Under the pieces are notes generated by a model. That model was given only the letters and a program-made list of their open reading frames with translations. It did not search any database and was not told where the DNA came from. Shown piece by piece: positions 1 through 9,541 of a DNA stretch of 64,000 nt (its first letter is position 1; each line of letters starts with the position of its first letter). Origin of the DNA: Gemelliphila palaticanis (GTDB lineage Bacteria > Bacillota > Bacilli > Staphylococcales > Gemellaceae). The DNA is taken from assembly GCA_013415235.1 (NCBI GenBank), contig JACBYF010000003.1, forward strand, positions 62,001 to 126,000, read 5' to 3'. The translations under genes and the position numbers were made by a program.

Positions 1-50
1 GATACACATGAGTTTGTTGTTCCTAAGTCTATTCCTATTATTTTTGACAT
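1..50 (-). CDS. dnaK: Molecular chaperone DnaK, N-terminal fragment cut by the window edge
   Basis: The minus strand from position 50 reads ATG and translates to MSKIIGIDLGTTNSCV, the universally conserved start of the DnaK/Hsp70 ATPase domain with its phosphate-binding GIDLGTTNS loop. A GGAGG ribosome site sits at 61-65, about ten bases upstream. Only 16 codons lie in the window. DnaK is the cytoplasmic ATP-dependent chaperone that works with DnaJ and the GrpE encoded just upstream. It is the third gene of hrcA-grpE-dnaK and would be under the same CIRCE control. The identification rests on the N-terminal motif and gene order, which agree. Confidence 0.93.
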   Translation of the reverse strand, partial: MSKIIGIDLGTTNSCV

Positions 51-102
51 ATTTTTATTTCCTCCAAAATTTTCTTTTATTTTTCTTATTTAACTTAATT
101 TA

Positions 103-681
103 TTATGAATTTACTTTAACCATAGCTGGTCTTATTACTCTATCTTTTAACTTATATCCTTTTTGGAAAGTATCCAAAACAATACCACTTTCTTTCTCAG
201 AATCTTCTTCCTGCATTACTGCTTGGTGATAATTGGGGTCAAATGCTTCTCCTGTTGGTTCTATAACTTCAACACCTTCACTTTTTAGTGCGTGCTGCAG
301 TCCTTCATAAACCATTTGCACACCTTTTAGTAAAGCAGTAGTTGCTTCTGTTTCTTCAGTAGACTGTAATGCTCTTTCTAAATTGTCTAAGCTAGGTAAT
401 ATTTCTGAAACTATTTTTTGACTTTTATATTTATTATTAGTTTCTATTTCTTGATTTTTTCTCTTTTTAAAGTTTTCAAATTCTGCATAAAGTCTTAAAT
501 ATTTATCTTCAGAAGATTTTACTTCTTCTTCTAACTTCAACACTTTAGCTTCTAACAATTGCTCAACAGTTTGTTCTTCTATTTCTTCTTCTGATTGTTC
601 ATCTAATTGATTTTGTTCTTCTAATTTTTCTTCTACTTCTTCGATAATTTCTTTTATATCTTTGTTTTCTTCAGTAGCCAT
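103..681 (-). CDS. grpE: Nucleotide exchange factor GrpE
   Basis: GrpE is the cytoplasmic co-chaperone that releases ADP from DnaK. The 192-residue product has an acidic, glutamate-rich unstructured N-terminus (about residues 1-50), a long coiled-coil helix with the YLRLYAEFENFKKR core near residues 60-75, and a C-terminal beta domain ending GYKLKDRVIRPAMVKV, the GrpE signature. Length is normal. The ATG is preceded by a GGAGG-type site (ggaggtctaa). It sits 13 bp after hrcA and 52 bp before dnaK, so the three genes form one heat-shock operon, controlled by HrcA at the CIRCE element. Confidence 0.97.
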   Translation of the reverse strand: MATEENKDIKEIIEEVEEKLEEQNQLDEQSEEEIEEQTVEQLLEAKVLKLEEEVKSSEDKYLRLYAEFENFKKRKNQEIETNNKYKSQKIVSEILPSLDNLERALQSTEETEATTALLKGVQMVYEGLQHALKSEGVEVIEPTGEAFDPNYHQAVMQEEDSEKESGIVLDTFQKGYKLKDRVIRPAMVKVNS

Positions 682-694
682 TTAGACCTCCTAT

Positions 695-1699
695 TTATTT
701 CAAATTGTTATTTAAGTTATCTTTAACACAAGAAATTAATGTCATAACTTTCTTGTAATTCATTCGTTTAGGACCAAATACTGCTATTACACCTTCTCCT
801 CTATCTGTAATATATTTACTAGATATTAATGACAAGTCTGTTAAATTACCTAGAGATAATTCTTGTCCTATTTTTATAGAAGTTTCTTTATCTTTAAAAT
901 CATTATCTATTAAATCAACAATTTTATCATTTTCTAAAAGTGAGACAACTTCTCTTAATTTATCTAAATCGTTTATATCAGGCTGTTTTAATAAGTTATA
1001 CTTACCTCCTAATGCCACAGTTTTCTTTATTCTATTTTCTAGAAGTCTATTTAAAGCAACAACAATTAAATCATAGTTAGCTACTTTTTCTTTTAGATAC
1101 TTTTCTAATTCTGTATGGATAATTAAATGCGCACTCGCCATATCAACATCATAAAAATATGTTTTAAGTAGCTTGTTTACTTCTATTATATCTTCTTCTG
1201 TAAAATCAACACTCATTTTATAATTTTGTTGATAAACTTCTCCAGAACTAGTAATAAGTATTACTAAAATACTTCTACTACTTAATAGTATAACTTCTAT
1301 TTTATTAATTCTTTTATCTGTTTTTGTAGGTGCTAATATAACTGCCGTACAGTCAGTCAAATCAGAAAGTACGATTGCATTTTGTTCTAAAAATTGAATT
1401 TCATCAATATTATCCTTTTGCAAACTACTTAACTTTTCACTATCTGTATCACTAAGTTTATATTCAGTATTTATGAAATCTACATAATATCTATATCCCT
1501 TTTCAGAAGGTATTCTCCCCGACGACGTATGTGTCTTAGTTATAAAACCTTCTTTTTCTAGCTTGCTCATATCGTTTCGTATAGTAGCAGAGCTAAAGTT
1601 TATATTTTGAGATATTTGCTTTGAACCTACAGGTTGATTGTTATTAATAAAATTTTCAACTATAGATTGAAGAATAAGTACTTGCCTGTCTAATAGCAT
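695..1699 (-). CDS. hrcA: Heat-inducible transcription repressor HrcA
   Basis: HrcA is the repressor of class I heat-shock genes and binds CIRCE, needing GroEL to stay active. About residues 1-70 form a winged helix (NQPVGSKQISQNINFSSATI, then SGRIPSEKGYRYYV, a hallmark of the family). The rest is the GAF-like dimerisation domain, ending with GVIAVFGPKRMNYKKV. The ORF can be opened at a GTG (1708), but the AAGGTGAT ribosome site overlaps that codon. The ATG at 1699 (MLLDRQ) is spaced correctly and is preferred, giving 334 residues. It is first in hrcA-grpE-dnaK, downstream of a CIRCE site, so it is autoregulated. Confidence 0.97.
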   Translation of the reverse strand: MLLDRQVLILQSIVENFINNNQPVGSKQISQNINFSSATIRNDMSKLEKEGFITKTHTSSGRIPSEKGYRYYVDFINTEYKLSDTDSEKLSSLQKDNIDEIQFLEQNAIVLSDLTDCTAVILAPTKTDKRINKIEVILLSSRSILVILITSSGEVYQQNYKMSVDFTEEDIIEVNKLLKTYFYDVDMASAHLIIHTELEKYLKEKVANYDLIVVALNRLLENRIKKTVALGGKYNLLKQPDINDLDKLREVVSLLENDKIVDLIDNDFKDKETSIKIGQELSLGNLTDLSLISSKYITDRGEGVIAVFGPKRMNYKKVMTLISCVKDNLNNNLK

Positions 1700-1724
1700 A
1701 GTAATCACCTTCTTTTTTTACAAA

Positions 1725-1751
1725 TTAGCACTTTAATATATTGAGTGCTAA
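1725..1751 (-). promoter_or_regulatory. CIRCE operator of the hrcA-grpE-dnaK operon
   Basis: TTAGCACTT and GAGTGCTAA are separated by nine bases, matching the CIRCE consensus TTAGCACTC-N9-GAGTGCTAA with one change at the last base of one arm. It lies in the leader, 26 bp from the hrcA ATG, where bound HrcA would block transcription. Confidence 0.95.
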
Positions 1752-1763
1752 TTCATATTTAAT

Positions 1764-1792
1764 ATATTATCACTTAGGTCAAAAAAAGTCAA
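1764..1792 (-). promoter_or_regulatory. Sigma-A type promoter of hrcA operon
   Basis: Read on the minus strand: -35 TTGACT (1792-1787), 17-bp spacer, -10 TAATAT (1769-1764), just upstream of CIRCE. The -10 is imperfect; GATAAT two bases upstream is an alternative with a 15-bp spacer. Confidence 0.6.
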
Positions 1793-1858
1793 TACTTTTA
1801 TTTTATTTTTTTTGATTTATTTTGACTATTAAAAACAATACTATTTATGTATAATAAG

Positions 1859-1887
1859 TTGCAATAAATTTATATTCTATGTATAAT
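1859..1887 (+). promoter_or_regulatory. Promoter of the DUF1307 lipoprotein gene
   Basis: -35 TTGCAA (1859-1864), 17-bp spacer, -10 TATAAT (1882-1887). The -10 is buried in one arm of an inverted repeat (1878-1907), which suggests operator control. Confidence 0.7.
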
Positions 1888-1907
1888 GTTTATAAAAATT
1901 ATACATA
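1878..1907. repeat. Inverted repeat over the -10 box, with an extra direct copy at 1846-1855
   Basis: TATGTATAAT (1878-1887) faces its exact reverse complement ATTATACATA (1898-1907) across a 10-bp spacer. The same decamer also occurs in direct orientation at 1846-1855, exactly 32 bp (three helical turns) upstream. The geometry resembles a set of repressor half-sites around the promoter. The regulator is unknown. Confidence 0.6.
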
Positions 1908-1920
1908 AAGAGGTATTAAA

Positions 1921-2412
1921 ATGAAAAAAAATATTTTTTTAAGTGCAGTTGTTGCTACCGCTATAACTTTAACAGGTTGTTCTTCTAACTCAAGAACAGA
2001 AAATTCTAATTCAGAACAAGCTAAAAAAGAAGAAAATAAAATTATTCTTGTTAATGAAAGTAAAAAAGGCGTAAAAGCTGAAATAACTTTCTACTACGAT
2101 GGAGATATAGTTACAAGACAAGATGCTAAAAACATAATGACTTACAAAGATCTTAATATGACTAAAGATCAACTTAAAGCTATAATAGATCCTTTATCAG
2201 AAAAGTACAAAGCTACTAAAGGTGTTACTCAAAACGTTGAATTTGGAGAAACAGAAGCTGTTGAAACAGTAAGTGTAGACTATAGTACAGTTGATATAAA
2301 AGAACTAAGACAACTTACAGGATCTTCGTTTACTGGAGATGAAAATGCTACAGCTATAAGTTTAAAAACTTCAGTTGAAATGCTAAAACAACAAGGATTT
2401 ACAGAAAAATAA
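1921..2412 (+). CDS. YehR-like (DUF1307) lipoprotein
   Basis: A secreted lipoprotein of 163 residues. Residues 1-19 are a signal peptide ending in the lipobox LTGC (Cys20 becomes the lipidated N-terminus), followed by a Ser/Asn/Glu-rich linker to about residue 38. The mature domain (KKGVKAEITFYYDGDIVTRQ onward) looks like DUF1307/YehR, a small beta domain of unknown function found on Gram-positive cell surfaces. The ATG has an AAAGAGG ribosome site. It is monocistronic, with its own promoter containing an inverted repeat over the -10 and a terminator at 2443-2482. Family assignment is from sequence pattern only; no function is claimed. Confidence 0.8.
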   Translation: MKKNIFLSAVVATAITLTGCSSNSRTENSNSEQAKKEENKIILVNESKKGVKAEITFYYDGDIVTRQDAKNIMTYKDLNMTKDQLKAIIDPLSEKYKATKGVTQNVEFGETEAVETVSVDYSTVDIKELRQLTGSSFTGDENATAISLKTSVEMLKQQGFTEK

Positions 2413-2442
2413 TTTAATTAAAAATAATATTTATAAACTATA

Positions 2443-2482
2443 GGATAAATTATAATTTAAAATTATATTTTATCCTCTTTTT
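2443..2482 (+). terminator. Terminator after the DUF1307 lipoprotein gene
   Basis: The arms GGATAAATTATAATTT and AAAATTATATTTTATCC pair with minor mismatches and are followed by CTCTTTTT. Confidence 0.75.
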
Positions 2483-2556
2483 ATTGATTTATTAAAAATT
2501 TTAAATTAATATAGTATATAAATATCAAATATTAATAATTAACAAGGAGAAATAAA

Positions 2557-3111
2557 GTGATAAATAAAAAAAATATTATTATCGATCCACACGATACACT
2601 AAGAGCTCGTGCTGAAGAGGTAAAATCACCAATTTCAAACGAAGATAAAGAAATATTAAAAAAACTTTTAGAATATGTAATAATGTCTCAAGATGATGAA
2701 CTGTGCGAAAAATACGATTTAAAACCAGGAATTGGTCTAGCTGCACCACAAATTAACGTTTCAAAAAGAATGATTGCAGTACACATTCCTGATGAAGAAA
2801 ATCCAAAAAATACAGTTTCTTACGCATTATACAATCCGAAAATAATATCTCACTCTGCACAAAAATGTTATCTTGCTGGAGGAGAAGGATGTCTTTCTGT
2901 AGAAGAAGATATTAAAGGATATGTGCCTAGATATTCTAGAATCAAAGTTGTAGGATATAACGAAAATGATGAAAAAGTTACATTAAACCTTACTGATTTA
3001 CCAGCAATTTGTTTCCAACATGAAATAGATCATTTAAACGGTATTTTATTCTATGATCACATTAACAAAGAAAATCCATTTGATGTTCCTGAAGATTACG
3101 AAAAACTATAA
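2557..3111 (+). CDS. def: Peptide deformylase
   Basis: Removes the formyl group from the initiator methionine of new proteins; a metal (Fe/Zn) hydrolase in the cytosol. All three motifs are present: GIGLAAPQ (58-65), EGCLS with ligand Cys112, and HEIDH with ligands His155 and His159 and catalytic Glu156. At 184 residues it matches the longer Gram-positive (type 2) enzymes. The start is a GTG at 2557, eight bases after AAGGAG; no ATG is placed as well. It lies between a lipoprotein gene and the serS T-box and appears to be its own unit; I see no hairpin terminator directly after it. Confidence 0.96.
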   Translation: MINKKNIIIDPHDTLRARAEEVKSPISNEDKEILKKLLEYVIMSQDDELCEKYDLKPGIGLAAPQINVSKRMIAVHIPDEENPKNTVSYALYNPKIISHSAQKCYLAGGEGCLSVEEDIKGYVPRYSRIKVVGYNENDEKVTLNLTDLPAICFQHEIDHLNGILFYDHINKENPFDVPEDYEKL

Positions 3112-3179
3112 AATAATCTTGACAAACAAATATTATAATTGTAAAATAACTATTAATATAACTAAATAAAATATTTGAT

Positions 3180-3385
3180 AATAGACATGTTTTAAATGTT
3201 GAAAATTTTAGAGAGAGTATGGCTGCTGAAAATACTTATTTTTGAATTTAAAATTCTACTATATAAAATATCAAATTCATTTGCTTTTATGTTAAAAAGT
3301 AGAGTGCCTAATGGCTAAATTTAGGGTGGAACCACGAATTACTCATCGTCCCTTGCGTTAAAATTTAACGCGAGGGACTTTTTTA
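3180..3385 (+). promoter_or_regulatory. T-box riboswitch of serS
   Basis: The leader ends with the T-box AGGGTGGAACCACG (3323-3336), which pairs with the uncharged tRNA acceptor end in the antiterminator. It is followed by a strong competing terminator at 3348-3384. Stem I features (AGAGAG, GGCTGCTGAAAA) lie around 3211-3230. A Ser codon TCT at 3255-3257, followed by A, is the best specifier candidate. Uncharged tRNA-Ser would turn serS on. Confidence 0.93.
3348..3384 (+). terminator. T-box attenuator terminator
   Basis: GTCCCTTGCGTTAAA pairs with TTTAACGCGAGGGAC (one mismatch), directly followed by six T. The 5' arm overlaps the region that forms the antiterminator with the T-box. Confidence 0.93.
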
Positions 3386-3404
3386 TATATTTTAGGAGGA
3401 ATAA

Positions 3405-4688
<1,284 letters not shown>

Positions 4689-4745
4689 TAATTTAAAACT
4701 AAAACAAATAATTAATTTTTGAACTAAAATATAATTTTATATAGC

Positions 4746-4796
4746 ATACCAGCACAAAATTTAGAATTTAACATCTAATTTTGTACTGGTATTTTT
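4746..4796 (+). terminator. serS terminator
   Basis: ATACCAGCACAAAATT pairs with AATTTTGTACTGGTAT (one mismatch) and is followed by a T run. Confidence 0.9.
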
Positions 4797-4861
4797 GATT
4801 TTAATAACCAACAATTAATATGTTGTAATTTTCAAAAAAAACTAAAATTTTCTGATATCAC

Positions 4862-4889
4862 TTGAAAACGTTGTATTAATTGTTATAAA
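4862..4889 (+). promoter_or_regulatory. Promoter with extended -10 and cre-like overlap
   Basis: -35 TTGAAA (4862-4867), 16-bp spacer, extended -10 TGtTATAAA (4881-4889). TGAAAACGTTGTAT (4863-4876) overlaps the -35 and matches the CcpA cre pattern TGWAANCGNTNWCA at 12 of 14 positions, so catabolite control is possible. Confidence 0.65.
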
Positions 4890-4927
4890 ATATAAGTGTA
4901 AAGTATATTTATTAAGGGGGAATTATT

Positions 4928-5449
4928 ATGAATAAAAAATTAATTTTAGCTGTTTCGACATTAGCTCTTTTGTCAGGTTGCTCTCAAGCTAAACAAAGCA
5001 ACTTAACAAAAGAAAGCAACAATGTTAGCTCATCAATACCTATTCCTAAACAAATTTTGTATAAAGATGCCGAATTTAAAGACCATTTTTTCAGCTCGAA
5101 AAGTGTTGAATTTAAAATTTTAACAAACAAAATAATTAAACCCGGAAAACCTGGAAACGAAAATGGTTCTAAAGCAATAATTCAGTTTTGGTTTGAGGTG
5201 AAAAATAACTCAGAACATAAATTTACACCTACAGCTGAATGGTTACATATTTTTAAAGTAACTCAAGGTGACAATAATTTGATAGTTTATCCTACAACAA
5301 ATAAAAATATAAAAAATGATGTTTTATATAACGGAGAAAAAGCTGTATACGGTCTTGCATTTGAACTAGAAGATGACAAAACTCCTGTAAAACTAACTGC
5401 TGAATTTGAAAACAAAATTGTCGGAGAAGAACTATTTGAATTAGAATAA
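4928..5449 (+). CDS. Putative lipoprotein, DUF5067-like
   Basis: A 173-residue secreted lipoprotein. Residues 1-17 form a signal peptide with lipobox LSGC (Cys18), then a low-complexity linker to about residue 40. The mature part has the look of a DUF5067-type immunoglobulin-like domain: IIQFWFEVKNNSEHKFTPTA near residues 78-97, followed by LHIFKVTQGDNNLIVYP. Such domains are common in Gram-positive surface proteins without known function. AAGGGGG precedes the ATG. It is monocistronic, convergent with the phosphatase gene and shares its terminator. The domain assignment is tentative; lipoprotein processing is clear. Confidence 0.75.
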   Translation: MNKKLILAVSTLALLSGCSQAKQSNLTKESNNVSSSIPIPKQILYKDAEFKDHFFSSKSVEFKILTNKIIKPGKPGNENGSKAIIQFWFEVKNNSEHKFTPTAEWLHIFKVTQGDNNLIVYPTTNKNIKNDVLYNGEKAVYGLAFELEDDKTPVKLTAEFENKIVGEELFELE

Positions 5450-5456
5450 AAAATAA

Positions 5457-5494
5457 AAATAGAGTAAAACTAATAACACTGTTTTACTCTATTT
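5457..5494. terminator. Bidirectional terminator
   Basis: AAATAGAGTAAAAC pairs perfectly with GTTTTACTCTATTT. Both strands have A/T runs in place, so it can end both the lipoprotein (+) and the phosphatase (-) transcripts. Confidence 0.92.
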
Positions 5495-5500
5495 TTCACT

Positions 5501-6052
5501 TTATGCATTATATTTTAAAAGTGTAAATGTATTACCATCATAATCTATTTCGTTTAATGATGTGTTTACTATATAATCGTTATTTGGACGTAAATTTTTG
5601 CTTTCTAAAAATATTCTCGTACAAGCTCCGTGACAAACTACCAAAATAGTTTCATCTTTATGTTTTTCATATTTTTCTAATAAAAATTGCTCAACTCTAC
5701 CTGCAACACTAGTGTCTAATTCAACTGTTGAAATATCATTTTCTGCCTGTCCTTTGTGCCATTCTTCAAAAGTAGCACCCTCGAATTTTCCATAAAACTT
5801 CTCTATAATTCTCTTATCTTTTTCTATAGATATATTTTCGTTATTAGAGTTGTCTAGCATATATCTACAAGTATCATAAGCTCTTTCCATAGGACTACTG
5901 TATGCTGCATCTATTTTATAACCTTCTAACTTTTTAGCGGCAGCAACAGCTTGAGTAATACCAGTCTCATTTAAAGGAATATCAGTATTTCCTTGAATTA
6001 ACCTATTTTTGTTATAGTCTGTTTCTCCGTGTCTTACCATTAAAATTTTCAT
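5501..6052 (-). CDS. Histidine phosphatase family protein (phosphoglycerate mutase-like)
   Basis: A cytosolic phosphatase of 183 residues. The phospho-acceptor motif MVRHGET has the catalytic His8; Arg7 and the downstream NRLIQGNTDIPLNETG segment are typical. The second catalytic His lies in VVCHGA near residue 140. The short length and lack of mutase insertions favour a phosphatase over a glycolytic mutase; the substrate cannot be read from sequence. It starts only 12 bp after nrdF with AGGAGG, so it is probably the last gene of the nrdIEF operon. Confidence 0.88.
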   Translation of the reverse strand: MKILMVRHGETDYNKNRLIQGNTDIPLNETGITQAVAAAKKLEGYKIDAAYSSPMERAYDTCRYMLDNSNNENISIEKDKRIIEKFYGKFEGATFEEWHKGQAENDISTVELDTSVAGRVEQFLLEKYEKHKDETILVVCHGACTRIFLESKNLRPNNDYIVNTSLNEIDYDGNTFTLLKYNA

Positions 6053-6064
6053 AAATACTACCTC

Positions 6065-7033
6065 CTATTCAAATATAAAGTCTTCATCTTCTAAAGGTTC
6101 TACATTCATACTAACTACGTAACTATCTCCTTTAACACTAAAGAAGTCGTGGTTTTTTGTAGATGTATTTATAGCATTTTCTATAATAGGATTCAACTCT
6201 TTATGATCAAAGTATCCAGGATATCCTAAGTTAGCTAAAGCTCTATTAGCATTGTATTCTACATAATCTTTAACTTGATCTACTAAACCTATTTGGGCAT
6301 ATAAATCTTCTGTATAAACTAACTCATTTTTGTATAAATCAAGCATAAGTTCATACATTTCTTTTTCTGCTCTAGCTTGTTCTTCTAAATCTAAAGTTTT
6401 AAAAACTTCTTGAGCATCAAATCCTGTAAAACTTCCGTGAATTGTTTCATCAAGAAGTATTTTTCTTATTATTTCTCCAGAAGTAGTTACTTTACCTTGC
6501 CCCGCTAAATAAAGAGGATAGAAGAACCCACTATAAAATAGATAACTTTCTAAAAATACAGATGCTACTCTTGCCATATACAAATCATAGTTACTAACTT
6601 CAGGTTTAAATAATTTTAAATAATAATCTTCTATTCTTTTTGCTTTATATTGTAACTCTTTATTTTCCAGTACCCATTCATCTAACAAATAATCTGTTTC
6701 TTTACTCGGTATTAAAGATGAGAAAATCGTAGAATAACTTTTAGCATGAATTTGTTCCATCATACCCATAAAGCTATATACAGCTTGTTTACGCATATCT
6801 TCTGTATGAATAGAAACTAGAGGCATTCCTATATCACCTTGCTGAGTATCTAAACCTGTTAATCCCGCTAATACTTTTTTGTAAGTATCTCTTTCTAAAT
6901 CATTTAAATCTTCTGTCCAACTTTTTATATCTTTAGAAACTTTAAATTCTGTATCAACCCAAAATTGAGCTATATTTTGACGCCAATACATTAACGTCAA
7001 ATCATCTTGTTTATTCCAATTGACTGCTTTCAT
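6065..7033 (-). CDS. nrdF: Class Ib ribonucleoside-diphosphate reductase, beta subunit
   Basis: NrdF carries the dimanganese (or diiron)-tyrosyl radical cofactor that starts ribonucleotide reduction in NrdE. The 322 residues contain the expected ligand segments: LTLMYWRQNIAQFW near the N-terminus, MEQIHAKSYSTIF (Glu and His ligands and the radical Tyr region), and LLDETIHGSFTGF. The C-terminal tail (DEDFIFE) is the acidic peptide that docks on NrdE. The gene lies 17 bp after nrdE, and nrdI for cofactor assembly is in the same operon. No NrdH glutaredoxin is seen nearby. Confidence 0.97.
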   Translation of the reverse strand: MKAVNWNKQDDLTLMYWRQNIAQFWVDTEFKVSKDIKSWTEDLNDLERDTYKKVLAGLTGLDTQQGDIGMPLVSIHTEDMRKQAVYSFMGMMEQIHAKSYSTIFSSLIPSKETDYLLDEWVLENKELQYKAKRIEDYYLKLFKPEVSNYDLYMARVASVFLESYLFYSGFFYPLYLAGQGKVTTSGEIIRKILLDETIHGSFTGFDAQEVFKTLDLEEQARAEKEMYELMLDLYKNELVYTEDLYAQIGLVDQVKDYVEYNANRALANLGYPGYFDHKELNPIIENAINTSTKNHDFFSVKGDSYVVSMNVEPLEDEDFIFE

Positions 7034-7050
7034 TTTATCCTCTTTCTATA

Positions 7051-9141
7051 CTATATAGCACAAGAAGTACATTCTTCTACTGATAATAATTTATTTCTTG
7101 TGTAATATAGTGATTTTAATCCTTTGTGGTGCGCATAAATATAGTATCTTGCTAATTCTCTAGTAGTTATATCAGAGTTTACATATAAAATTACAGATAT
7201 ACCTTGGTCAATATGTTCCTGAATTACTGCCATCAAGTCTATTAACTTCATTTGGTCGATAGTAAAAGCAGATTTATAATACCATTGATTTTTTGCATTC
7301 AGATAAGGCATTGGATAGAAAGTTTCAGCATTTCCATAAGCTCTTCTCTCTATTTTATCTACTATCGGTGTAACACTAGAAGTAGAGTTTTGCACATAAG
7401 AAATACTTTGTGTTGGTGCTATTGCCATTCTATAAGCATGATATAATCCGTGCTCTCTTACTTTATTTTTTAATCTATCCCAATCTTCTTTAGTCGGAAT
7501 ATGTATATCCTCAAATAATTCTTTAACTTTATCTGTTTGTGGTAAATAATCTTTCGTTACATATTTTTCAAAATATCTTCCGTTGTAGTAATCTGATTTT
7601 TCAAAGTCTTTAAACTTCTCACCTTTTTCTTTTGCTATTTGCATAGAACGTTCTATAGTATAGAAATTCATCATCATAAAAAATACATTAGCAAAATCTT
7701 TTGCTTCTTCACTCTCATAAGCTATTAAGTTTTTAGTTAAATAACCGTGTAAATTCATCGCTCCTAATCCTACAGAATGGAACTCATCATTAGCTTTAAC
7801 TACACCTGGAGCATTTTTTATTCTAGTAGAATTACTTACAAACGTTAGCGAATCCATACCCGAATATACAGATTCTTTTATTTTCTTACTTTCCATAACA
7901 TTTACTATATTTAACGAAGCTAAATTACAAGAAATATCACGCTTAATTATATCCTCTTCTCCATAATCTTTAATTACAGAAGTTTCTTGAAGCTGGAATA
8001 TTTCTGTACACAAGTTACTCATCTTAACTTGACCGATATCTCTTAGGGCATGTTCTTTATTAGCATTATCTTTAAACATTAAATATGGATAACCAGATTG
8101 TAACTGCGTAGAGGCTATAAGATTTAGCATATCACGTGCACTATATGATCTTTTTACTATATTTTCATTATTTACAAAATCATCATAATATTCTTCAATA
8201 TCAATATCATCTAAAACTAATCCATACTCTTCCCAGATTGAATGTGGTCCAAACATATAGAAGTCTTTATTTTGTTTTGCTAATTCAAAAAATAGTGATG
8301 GCACTATTAACCCTGTTGATATAGTTGGTAATCTTAATTCCTCATCAGCATTAACTTTTTTAGTATCTAAAAATTCTAAAACATCATAATGGAAAATATT
8401 TAAATAAACAGCTCCTGCTCCTGGTCTTTGACCTAGTTGATCAGCATAAGCAAAGCCTTGTTCTAATGATTTAGCAACAGGTATTACTCCTTTTGCTACA
8501 CCTTTTATGCCCTTAATACTCTCTCCTCTAGCTCTTAGCTTAGAAAGATTTATTGCTACTCCTCCACCTATTTTTGATAATTGTTTGGCAGTAGAATCTA
8601 TGTAGTTTATAGAGTTTAATGAATCGCCAACTTCTAATAAGAAGCAAGAAACTAATTCTCCACGACGACTACGACCCGCATTTAAAAACGTTGGTGTCGC
8701 AGGTTGTAATCTTTGCTCAAGCATAGATATTATTAATTCTTTAGCAAGATTAACATCACCATTAGCTAAGTACATACCTACTATAAAAACGTGTTGATTA
8801 TAATTTTCTAAATATTGCTTTTTGTCGTTAGTTCTTAATGCATAATCTTTATAAAACTTACTTGCAGCCATGTAACTTTGAAATTCAAATTTATAATTAT
8901 TAGCTAATTGCAAGCAGTCTAAAATTTCTTCTTCAATATAATCGTTAAAAATATTGTAATAAAAATTTTCTTCTACAAGGTATTTAAGTCTTTTTATTTC
9001 TGAACTAAACTTAACAGTTTTATCATCAACTTCCCTTAAAAATTCTTGTATAGCTTCTTTATCTTTATGCAACATAAAAAATCCTGTATCGTCTCTTTTA
9101 GTTACTTCATTGTTTAGTTCAATATGTCTATATGTTGTCAT
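7051..9141 (-). CDS. nrdE: Class Ib ribonucleoside-diphosphate reductase, alpha subunit
   Basis: The catalytic subunit reducing NDPs to dNDPs. At 696 residues it has normal class Ib length and lacks a long N-terminal ATP cone. Visible motifs: ATPTFLNAGRSRRGELVSCF with a redox cysteine near residue 166, NLCTEIF with the active-site cysteine region, PTQSISYVQNSTSSVTPI, and a C-terminal CTSC pair (Cys691, Cys694) that shuttles electrons. It overlaps the end of nrdI by 14 bp, showing translational coupling. Expression probably starts at the promoter upstream of nrdI. Confidence 0.98.
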   Translation of the reverse strand: MTTYRHIELNNEVTKRDDTGFFMLHKDKEAIQEFLREVDDKTVKFSSEIKRLKYLVEENFYYNIFNDYIEEEILDCLQLANNYKFEFQSYMAASKFYKDYALRTNDKKQYLENYNQHVFIVGMYLANGDVNLAKELIISMLEQRLQPATPTFLNAGRSRRGELVSCFLLEVGDSLNSINYIDSTAKQLSKIGGGVAINLSKLRARGESIKGIKGVAKGVIPVAKSLEQGFAYADQLGQRPGAGAVYLNIFHYDVLEFLDTKKVNADEELRLPTISTGLIVPSLFFELAKQNKDFYMFGPHSIWEEYGLVLDDIDIEEYYDDFVNNENIVKRSYSARDMLNLIASTQLQSGYPYLMFKDNANKEHALRDIGQVKMSNLCTEIFQLQETSVIKDYGEEDIIKRDISCNLASLNIVNVMESKKIKESVYSGMDSLTFVSNSTRIKNAPGVVKANDEFHSVGLGAMNLHGYLTKNLIAYESEEAKDFANVFFMMMNFYTIERSMQIAKEKGEKFKDFEKSDYYNGRYFEKYVTKDYLPQTDKVKELFEDIHIPTKEDWDRLKNKVREHGLYHAYRMAIAPTQSISYVQNSTSSVTPIVDKIERRAYGNAETFYPMPYLNAKNQWYYKSAFTIDQMKLIDLMAVIQEHIDQGISVILYVNSDITTRELARYYIYAHHKGLKSLYYTRNKLLSVEECTSCAI

Positions 9142-9508
9142 ATTTTCCGCTCATCTCCTTATAGATTTCTTTAAATTTGTTAATATCATTAGTATTTCCT
9201 AGCAGCTCAAACTTCATAAGTATTGGTACATTGTAATCTCTATTAATAACATCTGCTGCTAAGCCAAAATTGTTTCCCCAGTTACGGTTACCACTAGCTA
9301 CAACGCCTTTTGCGCGGTCACTAAATTTATCCAAAAACTTCCTAACCTTCAAAGGCACTTCTCCAAAACCTATAGTCGGCGTAACCAATATATAATCGAA
9401 GTCCACATTTTTAACATCATTCAAAAATAGAATATCATCTTGTGGTAATCTACAAAACTTTAAAAACTTCTCACAATTTCCTGTTAAAGAAAAATATACT
9501 ATTTTCAT
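9128..9508 (-). CDS. nrdI: Flavodoxin-like NrdI, class Ib RNR assembly protein
   Basis: NrdI is the FMN protein that supplies superoxide to activate the dimanganese NrdF. The 126-residue product starts MKIVYFSLTGN, the phosphate loop of the NrdI flavodoxin fold, and has TPTIGFGEVP and GVVASGNRNWGNNFG, the FMN-contacting NrdI signature. A longer frame opens at a TTG (9532), but AAAGGGGG lies between that codon and the ATG at 9508, so the ATG is the start. First gene of nrdI-nrdE-nrdF. The leader carries repeats TTATTTCCCG that look regulatory. Confidence 0.96.
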   Translation of the reverse strand: MKIVYFSLTGNCEKFLKFCRLPQDDILFLNDVKNVDFDYILVTPTIGFGEVPLKVRKFLDKFSDRAKGVVASGNRNWGNNFGLAADVINRDYNVPILMKFELLGNTNDINKFKEIYKEMSGKYDNI

Positions 9509-9541
9509 TAGATGTCCCCCTTTTATATCCAAGCAATTAAA

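Noticed and set aside
8..229. Plus-strand 73-codon frame at the window start, leucine/phenylalanine rich
   Set aside because: It is antisense to the dnaK start and grpE end, which are certain; no ribosome site.
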